A DNA stretch of 64,000 nucleotides, taken from the NCBI RefSeq assembly GCF_034702125.1, contig NC_085867.1:42795983-42859982 (forward strand), given 5' to 3'. Position numbers and translations under genes: made by a program. Below are positions 10,452 to 21,834 of the stretch, in pieces. The DNA comes from Engraulis encrasicolus. Lineage: Eukaryota; Chordata; Actinopteri; Clupeiformes; Engraulidae. The first letter of the stretch is position 1; each line of letters starts with the position of its first letter. The notes under the pieces were generated by a model. It saw nothing but the letters and a program-made list of their open reading frames with translations. It was not told where the DNA came from and did not search any database.

Positions 10452-13017
10452 GTTCCGTTCTAGAGCGGGACAGGGTGAGGGGGTAGGTAGCAGTCGTCTG
10501 TCAGGCAGTCTTGGAGAGATAGTGCGACACTCAAAGACCAAACGCTGAATCCTGAATTGAGACAGCCATGTGCAGCACACGGCCATTTGTCTTGCTGTTT
10601 TTCCTCTCTGCAGCCCACTTCAGTCCTGATGCTGACCATGCCTTCAGAAGAGAAGGAGATTCTTACATGCATCGCCTTGAGGCTGACTACGGCGTACTCT
10701 ACAAGGTCACAGCAGCAGGTGAATCTCTGCTTGTGGCCAACTGCTCCCAACCAATGGCACAGTTGCAAGGCTATGATGTCCAATGCCGTGGATATGGTTT
10801 AGAAATAATGAACCTCACTGTGGCCCAGAGTGGAGACTACAGGTATGAGCCCCGCCGGGGAGGAATCAGTGTCCATGATCCAATCAGCTTCCATCTCACT
10901 GTCTGTGAAGAAGACTATGAGGGTGAAACATCCAGCATCATCACATCTATGGACAGTGGTGTACTGTGCCAGTCGGATTCCGCTCTCGACAATGGGACCA
11001 GTATACAGGTGTTTCGAGGTTATTGGAGGCCCACTTTAGTCCTGGACACCAATTTGTCAACGGAGCCACTACAGGACCAGGGGCGAGTTTAGGCTATTTT
11101 TAGTGGGGCCACGGCCCCACCGTGACTTGGCTCGGCCCCACTAGCTCAGGAGCCTTTTAAAATATTATTTGTGAATTGTATCGGGAATTAATGCAATTGC
11201 GCAGTCGCTTTGCCCCTGCGCAATATTCTGCTGCGACTGCCCCGTCTGGCAACCCTGTGTATGAACTTCAAGAAAGGTCTTGTGACGAGTCTGCCACACC
11301 TCTTCCGATTGGTTTGAATCTTCATGCAACTGTTTGCCGCCAGAGTTGTGTTCAGTTATGATTTTTGCGAAAGTAGTTTCTGGATTTATCATGCAGCCGA
11401 GGCAGAACCCAAATCTGCGCATATTCTTGTGATGAGAAGGTATGATGCACACTACACTACACGCAATAAAGTGGTGTAGGCTACTGTAGTGCTGTGTGCA
11501 GACTATGATAGCATTGGTGTCATCATAACTGACATAATTTTGTAAGCTGGTATGGTAAAAAAGTGTTGCGATGAAAGGCCATTAAAATCGTCCATTATTA
11601 GGTTGTGGATATCCGTGAAACATGCTTAACATAGGTAGCAGTGGCTAAGATTTTGTCAGGTGGTGCCTTGCGACGCACAGCCTACTTTCACTTTCGCCAG
11701 TGTTATGGGGCTCTCTGTTGACCACTTCATGCAAGGTGAGTCAGTCAGAATCACTAAAGCTTGAGGTAGCAAGATAACGGAAAGGGGAGTCAAATACAGA
11801 TGGAATACAATGCGTAATCAACCTAGGCCTGAGGTAACCATGCCGTTTCTTTGCAAATGTATCAGAAAAAAAAAATCAGAGTACAAATGATGAGGACATA
11901 GTGCTAAATAGGGGTTGTTACTACTAATAGCCTACGCCATCATCAGGACAGTCAACATTATATATCTGCCTGGCAGCGTTTAGAAGTTGTGACTGGAGGG
12001 AATGAAACATGCTCCAGCCTTGGAATGGCGAACAGCAGGCAAATCTCTGCTGAAATTAGGCCTATATTACGGCGAGTCACCATTACATTGATAGTCGAGG
12101 TTCGCCCATATGCAGGGTTTATGTTTTGGTGATGCTGTAATTGTGATGTGAGAATGCGGGCTATCCAACTTCTCACACTTAGCCTACTGATTTTGATGAT
12201 TGGGAACTGTGTGAAGTTTATTGTTAGACAGCTGCTGCTTATAAACTCCACACTGAATAGCGGTTAGCGTTAGCGATTGCTAAGCACTTTTATTTGTAAC
12301 TTTAACTTACAGTTGGGATAGTATCGTGCTGTACTGTATGCAGAATTGCATTAGTGACATTATGTTTGATTGCTTTGTGAACACATCCTGTAAAATTCCG
12401 TCTTTGGTTGTAGCAAGTTAGCTAAACATGCCAGTTACGAGACAACTAGCTCATTTATAATATATATACGGAGTGCGACAGAGAGAAGAGGGGGCTTTTT
12501 GATCCTGCTGCTGCGTGTGTAGGAGTGAGTGGGTGGGTGAGCGAGAGAGAGAGGGGCGCTTCTGATTGGATCAGCTCGAGATTCAGATTAACCCCTGAAG
12601 TGCTGGGGAACAGCAAGTAGTGGCTCCTGTAATATTGAGTTGGGGTTTTGGTTAAAATGTACCAGCAGTGAAAACAAGAAAATGAGTGAGAAATAATTCA
12701 CTGCACATTCACTAACAGTCCATATCACATTTGAATTAAAAGTAACTTACTATGATGTGATGTGTGTTATCCAAATAGATATCCACTCATGTTTTTGTAT
12801 TTAGTGTCATTTTAACAAAATGATTTGGATGGGATTATTAAAAAAATGCTACTGTTTCAGTGCAGAGTAGACTATTATGACCGTGTTATAACTTATTGAG
12901 ATTGGTGTGATTTGTACCAGGAGCTGGAAAGATATTGCATTACAGGACATAGAAAGGTTTTTTTTGTTTTTTTTTAGTACCGAAAAGTACCGAAATACAT
13001 GTTGATACCGATACCAG

Positions 13018-14290
13018 TAGGGCTGTCCACGACCAAGGATTTTGTTGGTCGACCAAAGGTCGTCATTTTCTCCGACTAATCGATTAATCGCCCCCCCCCA
13101 AAAAATTATAATAAAAAAAAAATTTTTTTTTTTTTTTTTTTTACACATCACATTTTGACCCAGATAGCCCTACTAGGCCTAATGAATATTCGAAGTTCGA
13201 ATTTACATAGTTTAAGCCTGTAAAACACAAATAAAAAACGAATTAAAATTAATATTCAGTGATGGAAACAAACTGCCTATGGTAGAGATGACGCTCTCTG
13301 CCTGAAAGCAGTAGCCCAACTGGAGGGCAGAATCAATATCCCCGCGTTGACGTTTTTCATCTATTTCGACATTTGTTGCAGCATTACTGTACAGTTGTTC
13401 ACTGGAATGTCCATCAAGCGCTTAGTGTCCGTTTATGGTCTTAAATGATGCGCAGCGTTTCCCCCTTTAAATTACCCACGCAGGTTTTGTTTATCGCTGG
13501 ACTGGAGTCTTGACAAGAGTTCTTGCCGTTCAGGGCAGCAAACAGAATTCTGATAAGTTTGTCGGTGAATGACTTAACGTAGGCCTACACACACACCCCA
13601 AAATATGTTCATATCTGGTGGTGGTTCTTTGGATGTTGGCCAACACGGAGTAGCCTACAATTGTACAGCAAAGTGGTATGGAAGCTAACAAAGCGCGACT
13701 TAGCACCATGACGTTGCAACATAGCATTTTGGAGCTTCAGAATATGTGCCGACACGACTTCACACTTTTTACACCGTCTGCAATAAACGGATAATTATGC
13801 GAGACGAGACAGATGCAGGCGGCTCCCTGTAGTTCTGTCAACCAATGGATTCAACGAGTCGAGTGAGGTATTGTAGCAAACGGTGCCGGGTAGTGTACGG
13901 GGCCGTGTGTATGAGAGAGGGAGGGGAGAGCAGCATCTGCCGTGGTAGTGAAGTTACATAATTAAACGCACCTGTCGTTCGAATTCGCGTGGTTCTTCTT
14001 GCCCGACGTTAGTGACCATTGGCTGACAAGCAGTAGTATCCTTTTCAAAAATAATCCCATGTTTTAGAGCTCCTTCCAGACATGGTCAAAATAACTTCTA
14101 TCCTTCTCAAACAAATCAACAACACGTCTTCCTTTGTCACGCCCTTCAAGTTAAGAGTCCTGAAAGAACTTTGACGAGATGCTGTTTTTTTTTTTTTTTC
14201 TCCGCTGCGACCAATCGACCAATGGGATTCGGTCGACTGGAATTTTTTTTGGTCGACCAACGATTAGTCGATTATTTGCGGACAGCCTTA
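13018..14290. mobile_element. nested hAT-type element
   Basis: Ends tagggctgtcc and ggacagcctta, with subterminal ttggtcgacca / tggtcgaccaa words. Exact 8-base duplication gataccag at 13010-13017 and 14291-14298. No coding frame of note. The duplication lies inside a still older hAT end (gtaccgaaaagtaccgaaat before, ccaaaatattggtatcgtga after), so at least three layers are nested. Confidence 0.92.
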
Positions 14291-14639
14291 GATACCAGTA
14301 CCAAAATATTGGTATCGTGACAACACTAACTCTGTATAATACTTCCTATAGGCCTACTGTATTATAATATTTCCCTCTCTCTTTTTCTTTCCTCTCAATC
14401 ACATAAGAACTATGACAACCATTAGGGTGTGTATATGACACACAGTAGGCTACCAATCACAAGGATTACCTATGTAGGTAGCCTAATGTAAGTTAGATTT
14501 CGTGGGGGGAAATGTAATGTCATGTCTTGTGGGTAGTCCTTCATTGAGTGAACTGTTATTTAAAATTGAAAGCCTTTTGAAAACGAAATCTCAAATCTGA
14601 AATAGAAATGGAACGCTTGCTCTGTCAGGTACCTCATGG

Positions 14640-14960
14640 CAGTCATGGGTGAGTGGTTAGGGCGTCAGACTTGCATCCCAGAGGTTACCGGTTCGACTCC
14701 CGACCCGCCAGGTTGGTGGGGGGAGTAATCAACCAGTGCTCTCCCCCATCCTCCTCCATGACTGAGGTACCCTGAGCATGGTACCGTCCCACCGCACTGC
14801 TCCCCATGGGGCGCCACTGATGGCTGCCCCCTTGCATGGATGAGGCATAAATGCAATTTCGTTGTGTGCAGTGTGCAGTGTTCACTTGTGTGCTGTGGAG
14901 TGCTGTGTCACAATGACAATGGGAGTTGGAGTTTCCCAATGGGCTTTCACTTTCACTTTC
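14640..14960 (+). mobile_element. tRNA-derived SINE
   Basis: A tRNA-like head (A-box-like gggtgagtggttagggcg, B-box ggttcgactcc at about 14690) is followed by a tail with gtgtcacaatgacaatggga. A piece of the same tail occurs at 40200-40310. The tRNA-like part lacks a proper acceptor stem, so it is not a tRNA gene. Confidence 0.75.
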
Positions 14961-16030
14961 ACTCTGTCAGGTACCACTGTCAGCACCAGGGGCCAGGCCC
15001 CCCTAAAGATCAAAAGCTAAAATCGCCCCTGTACAGGACTATCTGATGGGCCGACTGCAGGTGGATCTCAACGCGTCTCTGTTCAGGTATTCAGAGTTGA
15101 ATGCTGGTGAGCGGTATTACTTTTTTTGCACTGTATGGAAAGGAGCTCATTGCCAAACTCTAATCGAGAAACGCTTAATGGTACTGCCTAAATGTGTCTT
15201 TGGCCATGAAAATGAGAATCTGACTTTGCCATGCGTGTCCAGAAGGGAGATGCCTGGACAAGTGAACTGGTCCACTCCCACTGGGGACGTCAGGCTCAGC
15301 AACAATCAGACCCTCCAACAGGAAAGGATGTATATGCTAAATGGCAGCCAGACTGGGGACCACTCCCTCATCATTCCGTCTATGTCCGCACAACACTATG
15401 GAGAATATACATGTAAAAGGCATAACAGAAGGAGGGCATTTTGGCTATTTTTCTGCTCAAAAGTCTCCCCTTTGCATGTGGTATTTTCTCATGGTGAAAG
15501 TGTCCGGTTGGATGTCACTGCAGAAAATAAGTCCATCATGTTTGATTTTTCCAATCATAGCTCTGTGTCCAATTGGTATCGTCAAAGAGTTCTACAACAA
15601 CAGGTTCTCATTGTAGACTCTCGTGATAAGTCTGTGGCCATGCCTGAGGGGCAGAGTGACTGTGGACAGCTCTAATTACTCTCTGCTCATCTCCAACCTC
15701 ACAGCAGAGGACAGCGGGGTGTACATGTGGAGATTTAGAGAGGATCATTCGATGCTGCATTTTGGAAGACGCAGTGCAGGTCAAGATTGCCTCGAGAGGG
15801 AAATCTACCTGGTGTTTAAGGAGCCGTTTGGTGTGGGCTCTTCATTCTACCGGGTGTATGGTTCACTGCTGGGCTGTGTGCTGCTGGGGCTGCTGGCTGC
15901 TGTGATCTGGCTCAAGCTGAGGAGTAGCGGAGGAGCGCTAGCCCCTGGTGGTCAGGAGATGGAAATGCAGGACATTGGAGATCAAGATGTGTATGACGAT
16001 GTGGGGGAGGCAGCAGGCAGGATCTGAACT

Positions 16031-16031
16031 C

Positions 16032-16088
<57 letters not shown>

Positions 16089-16300
16089 CCGGCATGCACA
16101 CATGTGCACACACGTTCACACATGTACACACGCACATGGCCACACACATATGCACATGCACACACACCTTTGCTTAAACAACTGTAGTATACTTAGGACT
16201 TTTACGAGGTGTCTTCTCAGGTTAGTGGCTGACTTTTTTGAATAATAATGCCATGTTTCTTGCACGTGCACGTGCCCGCGCACACACACACACATGCACA

Positions 16301-16363
<63 letters not shown>
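16031..16363. repeat. (CA)n microsatellites, two blocks
   Basis: CA runs at 16031-16087 and 16279-16363 separated by CA-rich DNA. The first begins four bases after the Ig stop codon. Confidence 0.95.
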
Positions 16364-16365
<2 letters not shown>

Positions 16366-16675
16366 CTTCTGTTTGAAAATAATCTGTATATTGTATTCAT
16401 CTATGAAATCACAGCTTGAGAAAAAGCCTGCAGCATTATCAAGAGTCATGGTGGAGAAAGAGAAGGCCGTCTAAACCCAACATACTTCTCTCCTCCATCT
16501 GCTCAATTGCTGTAGGATAAAAAAGGGGGGAAATTCTGTAGCGGTACAATATTTTTTTTACATTTGCTTTTACAAGAATTGACGGAGGTATTGCTCTGTT
16601 GTTTGTTTTGTTGATTTTTCGATAGATGTAAATGTAAAATGTTTACTTGTATATTAAACATTTGTTGGTTAAGTA

Positions 16676-16677
16676 GT

Positions 16678-16758
<81 letters not shown>
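16676..16758. repeat. (GT)n microsatellite
   Basis: About 40 GT units. It lies upstream of the transposase exon, and the missing 5' part of that gene may have been lost around here. Confidence 0.97.
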
Positions 16759-16761
<3 letters not shown>

Positions 16762-17137
16762 TGGATACATGATTCGGTCCACCAGATCAACTACTGGCTT
16801 AACAAGTCGACCCAAGGTATGTCTGGCATTTGCTTTTATGTGGTCTCTCAAATTAAATGTCAGTGTTGCTTTACAGAGGAAACTGCCACTGAAAACAAGG
16901 TCATATGGAATATGGAGTAACCGTGACCTTGATTTCAGTGGCCGTTTTTTCTGTAGGTTGCACCAGTTTACAGACTGCTTACATACATGTTTATGTCTGT
17001 TGGTGTAAGCAATATTTTCCATAAATGATTTGTTTTACAGGAACCTTCATAGTGACTGAGTTATAGTCTTCTATTTGACTGTGTAAAACCCCTTATTTAT
17101 CATTGACCCTTACACTTCAAATTGTGCTTTTCACAGG

Positions 17138-17889
17138 CGCAGGCTCTTCACCCGGTCAATGAACTGTTCATGTTCCTTTCCTACCTGGCCCTTGGAGAGA
17201 AACAGAAGGCCCTGGGGAAACGCTTCAACGTGAGCCAATCCACTGTGAGCAGAGTCATACTCACCTGGAGTAATTTTTTGCTCTGCACCCTAGGTTCCCT
17301 CAAACTTTGGCAGTCTCAGGAGCAGATTAAAGAATGCCTGCCTGAGGATTTCAAAAATTATGCAGACACCACAGTGATCCTTGACTGCACTGAGTTCAGA
17401 TGTCAAACCCCCATCTCACCTCTTATACAAAGTGAGGTATACTCGCAATATAAATCGTACTGCACCGTTAAAGGCATGATTGGCATTGCACCCCATGGCG
17501 CAGTGACCTTTATTTCCCCCATCTTTGCTGGCTCAATCAGTGATAAGCAACTGTTTCTAGAGTCAGGAATTTGCAGAATGCTTATGCCAGACTCCGCAGT
17601 AATGGTGGATAGAGGCTTCCTCATTGACAGTCTAGTGCCCTGCAAGGTCTATAGACCTGCTTTTCTAGCTGGAAGAAATCAAATGCCTGAAAACGAGGTT
17701 AGGGAGTCCCAGGAAATTGCACAACTCAGGGTCCATGTGGAGCGGGTGATTAGGAGATTGAAAGAACACCAGTTCTTTCACTATGACATACCACTTAATG
17801 TGTTTGGTAATATAAATCAGTTGTTTATGGTTGCATGTCTTCTCCTCAATTATGAGAATCAACCCCTGGTTAAAGCTTGGGCAAAGTAG
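17138..17889 (+). CDS. PIF/Harbinger-type (ISL2EU-like) DDE transposase, C-terminal exon
   Basis: The exon follows a good acceptor (tgcttttcacag, exon from 17138); an ATG lies just before at 17122. Numbering from that ATG, a helix-turn-helix-like stretch is at 31-53 (FNVSQSTVSRVILTW). The DDE_Tnp_4 nuclease core has acidic residues D88 (VILDCTEF), D141 (GSISDKQL), D163 (MVDRGF) and E207 (HVERVIRRLK). Such enzymes cut and paste their own element. The catalytic part looks whole and free of stops to the TAG at 17887-17889; a poly(A) signal follows at 17979-17984. N-terminal exons (often a THAP zinc finger in this group) were not found, so the gene is probably 5'-truncated. It faces the YqaJ gene on the other strand, the pairing expected for ISL2EU elements. 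Confidence 0.85.
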
Positions 17890-18574
17890 ATTATTTATAG
17901 TCATTTATGCAGAGAAGTCATTTGTGGTGTTCATTGATGTCATTCAGTTAATTGTTTTTATATATAAAATGTAAGTACAATAAATAGTCATAGATGTAAG
18001 CATGAAACAGTGTATTGTGGCATTTCTCAAACATTGCAAGAACATAACATTGTTAAAAGTAGTGTGCGGATAATTATGATACTTCTACAAAGTTGTCGGT
18101 AAATATACATAAAAAAGAAGTGGTCAGCCTTTTCCTTGATTGCTGCTAAAATCTCCTCGTCTCTCTCAATTCTCTGGATGAACAGATCATCCTCTGTGTA
18201 CACAACAAAATCACACCATTTCAGTCCACTAATCAAGAGTTGGCCCTAAACTTGCCAGTAATACCAATGGGTTTTCTTGAGCTGTAGCGTGCCATCTACG
18301 CTCTTCAGGTAGGCACAGTCGACGCGGCTCCTCACATTGGGGCACTTTACCTCTACCAGCCCAAACAGGGGCTCCGCTTTTGGGTCATAGATAACACCGT
18401 AAGGTGAAGATCCCAGCCATGGTGCCTCAGGGTGTACTAGGAAGCCGCAGGGGTAATGGTTGACGTCTCTTTCCATGCAGTACATTTCGATTGCCTTGGG
18501 CTCCAATTGAAGGCCTCTCTTCATTTCTGCTGTCTGGCAACCTGGCCGCGAAATCCTGAGAGCCAGGCTCTCAA

Positions 18575-18800
18575 GTAGTCAAGTCAAGTAGGTTTTATTG
18601 TCAATTTCTTTACATGCACTGGTCATACAAAGAATTTGAAATTACATTTCTTGCTTTCCCATGCAGACATAGACTAATCTAGGTAAGGACATAGACAGTA
18701 TAGACATAGACAGTACTTATACATGGACATAAGACAGTATGGACATAGACAGTGCTCATACAGACATTTAAAGTGCAAGACTGGACAACAGAAGACTTGT
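18575..18800 (+). mobile_element. dispersed teleost LINE/SINE-tail-like repeat
   Basis: Contains agtcaagtcaagtaggtttt and attgtcaatttctttacatg, words typical of a very common teleost interspersed repeat, then tandem gacatagacagta units. No coding capacity. Confidence 0.5.
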
Positions 18801-19809
18801 AGAGAACATACATTAATAGTCCGGGAGCCGTGGGGTTGAACCCAGATTTCTTTGATAAAGTTTTTTTTTTTGCTTTATCTGATAGATTTTAGGCAAGTCT
18901 TCAAGATTCCAGACGATGCCCGGTGATATCCCTTGAGCATTTCCAGATTTTGAGCCTTTATTGTCCCATAAATGCAAATTATGACAAAAAAACTAAAGAC
19001 ACCTAATATTACTGTGAATAATGTTACAAAATGTACCAAATTGCTTATATTACCTGAAAAACATTCACATTGGACTGCCTTAACACTGCCCTTATTGAAA
19101 CAAACCCAATATGGGGTAATAATTAACCCTTTCATAACAGCAATTCCACAAATAAGGCGAGACACTGTAGGTGAATAGGGTATTTTTTTTTAACTTGCAG
19201 ATATCAATATGAAACTTTATCAGATGATTACTCGTATGAATTGGAGAAAAAAATGTATTACAAGTTTTCTATATTTTATGTTTGAATATGCTAATTAGGC
19301 TATTATCTAATTAAATATGCACTAATTTGCATATATTTTGATGCAATGAATCTGACCACCTGAAAATGCCAGCTTCAAAATTCCTTTTTTATTTTGTTAA
19401 TATCGTACATACAAGAATATTTACTGTGGTTAATTGTGGCTATCTCCTTTTGTTATCCAAGTACAGAGAAAATACTGCTAATAACCTTAAAAAATGCGAT
19501 TTCGGCCTATTTTTATGCATTTAGTTATATAAATCAGGTCATGAATGACAAATCAACAAATGCCTCAGTAAAAACATTCACAACATTGCTTAGAATAAGA
19601 CTGTAAAGTATGGAACGGATTGTGCATTATGAGATCCTGCATAACATCACATCATGACAACATACATGACAATATCGCCGGTAGGTAGCCTAACACAGGT
19701 AGCCTACCACAAATAGCCAACATAAAAGAACCCCCCCCCCAAAAAAAAGAACAACAGAGTGTGGGGGTAACTGGTGAGCAGTCGTTGCCTGTTCCAAAAA
19801 TGAGTAAAG

Positions 19810-20125
19810 AAATGACATACATCCAGTGTATCCAGACTGGTATTGAATGATCACTTAAATCCATAAAGCCATCAAATAAGATCTGTACATGCATTTAAAT
19901 TTACACAGAAAGACCTATATACACTGCAACATACAGTACCGCACGCACGCTCAGAGAGAGAGAGAGAGAGAGAGGTCTAAACATAGGAAAACAGCTATAC
20001 ATTATATATACTGTTGAGTCAAAAAATTAAGTCAATCCAGTGTATCCTGACTGGTATTAAATGATCACTTAAAAGTCCATAAAGCCATCAAATAAGACAT
20101 GTACATGCATTTAAATTCGCACAGA
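19810..20125 (+). repeat. pair of direct repeats
   Basis: About 100 bases at 19815-19910 recur at 20035-20125 (tccataaagccatcaaataa, gtacatgcatttaaatt, cacagaaagacct), about 10% diverged. A GA run (19951-19972) lies between. Confidence 0.75.
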
Positions 20126-20203
20126 AAGACCTGTCTACACCTATACAACATACAGTCCTTAACACCTAAAACACCTATAGCCTACATTATATACACTACA
20201 CGC

Positions 20204-20261
<58 letters not shown>
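20204..20261. repeat. (CA)n microsatellite
   Basis: About 27 CA units directly beyond the 3' end of the CXC-domain frame. Confidence 0.95.
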
Positions 20262-20266
<5 letters not shown>

Positions 20267-20267
20267 C

Positions 20268-20981
20268 TCACACAACATTGGTTCGGCAGCATCCCAGCCG
20301 AAAACATGCACAGAAAATGGTGCAAGGCACACTGTTTACAGCACAGCTACATTTCTTAGAATTGCAGGGGCTTTTACTCTTGCAACCACATCTAATCATC
20401 TGTAAAATGTAGTCTGGTGCCACTTTGACATTTTCTGGAACACTTATTGGTATCAGTGCTTTGTTGCATGGGTCTTTCTTCCATCCAAATGGTTCAGGAG
20501 ATAGTTCAGGTGGAGTGTGAACCAATGTCCTCCACAATATTGCTTGAAAATGAGCCCTTTTCACATTCTCAAGAAATGCCTCTGTTGTTGGTGGAAGAGC
20601 AGCCAGGTTAGGTGAAGATAAATGACCTTTCCCATTCTTTTTTCCCCATACCACCAACCTTGTATGTGACATGCTGATACTGTCTGGAATGCCATAACAT
20701 GCCGACACAAAGTTAGTGGCCTCACTGGAAAGTTGTTGGAATGGTGCCAGCACATTACCAATTGATGTCAAGTGATATCCAGCTTTTAGGGTCTTGATAA
20801 CAGAGCCTTTACCAATACCAAAATAGGATGCCGCAGTGTCACACCCTGATATGGCATGGGCTGGTAAAAGGTCAATTACAATGTCATTTTGTGGATTTAC
20901 ATTTTTAATTTGATCTCTTTCCATGTTAATACGACCACCACTGAAATGATGTACTTTGTAGGCAAACAAATAATCAGCCAA
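20268..20981 (-). CDS. transposon-encoded protein with CXC (tesmin/TSO1-like) cysteine cluster, 5'-truncated
   Basis: A 230-residue open frame on the minus strand without a convincing start: it is preceded by an in-frame TAA, and the first ATG encodes MERDQIKN. Near residue 42 it has HAISGCDTAASYFGIGKG, which resembles the G-C/N-D ... G-I-G-K helix-hairpin-helix of FEN1/XPG-type nucleases (inference). The C-terminus is a dense cysteine cluster (CGCKSKSPC, KKCSCAV, CTIFCACF), like CXC zinc-binding modules. I associate proteins with this combination with repetitive genes of fish and cnidarians, probably from mobile DNA. It lies between the inverted ends at 18817 and 22428. Upstream exons are not seen. 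No function is assigned. Confidence 0.6.
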   Translation of the reverse strand: MADYLFAYKVHHFSGGRINMERDQIKNVNPQNDIVIDLLPAHAISGCDTAASYFGIGKGSVIKTLKAGYHLTSIGNVLAPFQQLSSEATNFVSACYGIPDSISMSHTRLVVWGKKNGKGHLSSPNLAALPPTTEAFLENVKRAHFQAILWRTLVHTPPELSPEPFGWKKDPCNKALIPISVPENVKVAPDYILQMIRCGCKSKSPCNSKKCSCAVNSVPCTIFCACFRLGCCRTNVV

Positions 20982-21191
20982 AAATTATGTAATTATTACT
21001 TACATTACTTATTACTTACATTAAATTCTGTGTTGAATTAGTAATCCTTTCTGGGTATGTCTAAGCTGACACTACCAATATTCGCCTAAATGTTACATAT
21101 TTCTGCTTGACAAACAGCTAGTTATGTAATTGTCTAAAATTTATTTGGTACGAGGACACTTTCTCCACTTTGATGTGGCAGGCCTACCACC

Positions 21192-21834
21192 CAGGCCCGT
21201 TGCGTTAAGGTACGCAATGTAGGCAGTTGCCTAGGGCCCCCGAGTAGGTGGGGCCCCCAAGGACGACAGGTTATGGACCCAACAGCAACGACGATTTGAA
21301 ATAGCTTTATAATAAGGCAATGCCATCTTTATGAAGGGCTCTGCTGCGAGGGAAGCAACAGCGCCTCCCTAATGCCCCCTGCTCGAGGGGGCCCCCCTTC
21401 CAATAGGTTTGCATAAGCGACAGCGACGTGAAAATGTCAATTGCCAAAAGGTGTTTTTGCACAAATGGAGCACCCTTGGTTAGATTTTAAAAGTGGTTGG
21501 AAAGATTAGACCTTTCTTTATTTGTGATTGGCAATGCAGATCATGATTTTCGTGGTAGGGTCAAAAAATCTGATTGGGCCATATAGGCATACTCTCATGT
21601 GAGACAGGCCAGGTTAAACTGAACATTTAATTAGCCTACTTCATGAGCGGAGCCTACTGAATGGAATGGGCTATATTTGCCCAGGTCTTTCTTCATAAAG
21701 TTTCATACAATGAACTGTAGGGACTAGTTATCATAGATTGCATCCCCCCCCCCTCTCCCCCCGCTTACAAAAAAAAAACTAGGGCCCTGACAACCCCTTT
21801 GCCTAGGGCCCCCAAAATCCTAGAAACGGGCCTG
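21192..21834. mobile_element. hAT-type non-autonomous element, CAGGCCCGTT ends
   Basis: Ends caggcccgtt and aacgggcctg (with one internal difference), subterminal cctagggcccccgag / cctagggcccccaaa, and exact 8-base duplication ctaccacc at 21184-21191 and 21835-21842. 643 bases, no coding frame. Confidence 0.92.

Larger units (their letters stand above)
11078..15031. mobile_element. non-autonomous hAT-type transposon inserted in the Ig coding sequence
   Basis: Starts caggggcgagtttagg and ends gctaaaatcgcccctg (inverted ends CAGGGGCG). It is flanked by identical 8-base copies tacaggac (11070-11077 and 15032-15039), the duplication length of hAT elements. It is 3,954 bases with no transposase frame, and contains the nested element at 13018-14290 and a SINE near the right end. 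Insertion introduces a stop at 11090-11092 in the host frame. Confidence 0.93.
10568..16027 (+). pseudogene. intronless immunoglobulin-superfamily type I membrane protein, interrupted by a hAT element and a frameshift
   Basis: Coding runs 10568-11077 and 15032-16027, split by a transposon; removing it and one 8-base repeat restores one open frame. The 5' part starts with a signal peptide (RPFVLLFFLSAAHF) and an Ig-like segment with LTVAQSGDYRY. The 3' part has an Ig domain with LTLPC, VNW and HYGEYTC, then a V-like domain with NWYRQ and LTAEDSGVY. A membrane helix (GSLLGCVLLGLLAAVIW) and a ~45-residue tail containing DVYDDV follow; stop at 16025-16027. Near 15647-15650 the frame slips by one base (a GGGG run, probably one G too many), so the frame before it ends at 15675. 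Separate introns between Ig domains are the family rule; none is seen here, suggesting a retrocopy or an unusual intronless gene. I cannot assign it to a named family. Confidence 0.75.

Noticed and set aside
14650..14712. tRNA gene
   Set aside because: A- and B-box-like sequences are present, but there is no acceptor-stem pairing and a SINE body follows.
16116..16920. Several open frames of 70-117 residues made of VCVC or THTH repeats
   Set aside because: They are translations of CA/GT microsatellites, with matching frames on both strands. The same holds at 10.0, 20.1, 22.5, 27.2, 42.4, 57.8 and 64.0 kb.
16780..16920. Upstream exon of the transposase (donor-like cgacccaag|gtatgt at 16816)
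   Set aside because: No translated frame resembles a THAP finger or a transposase N-terminus, so it was not included.
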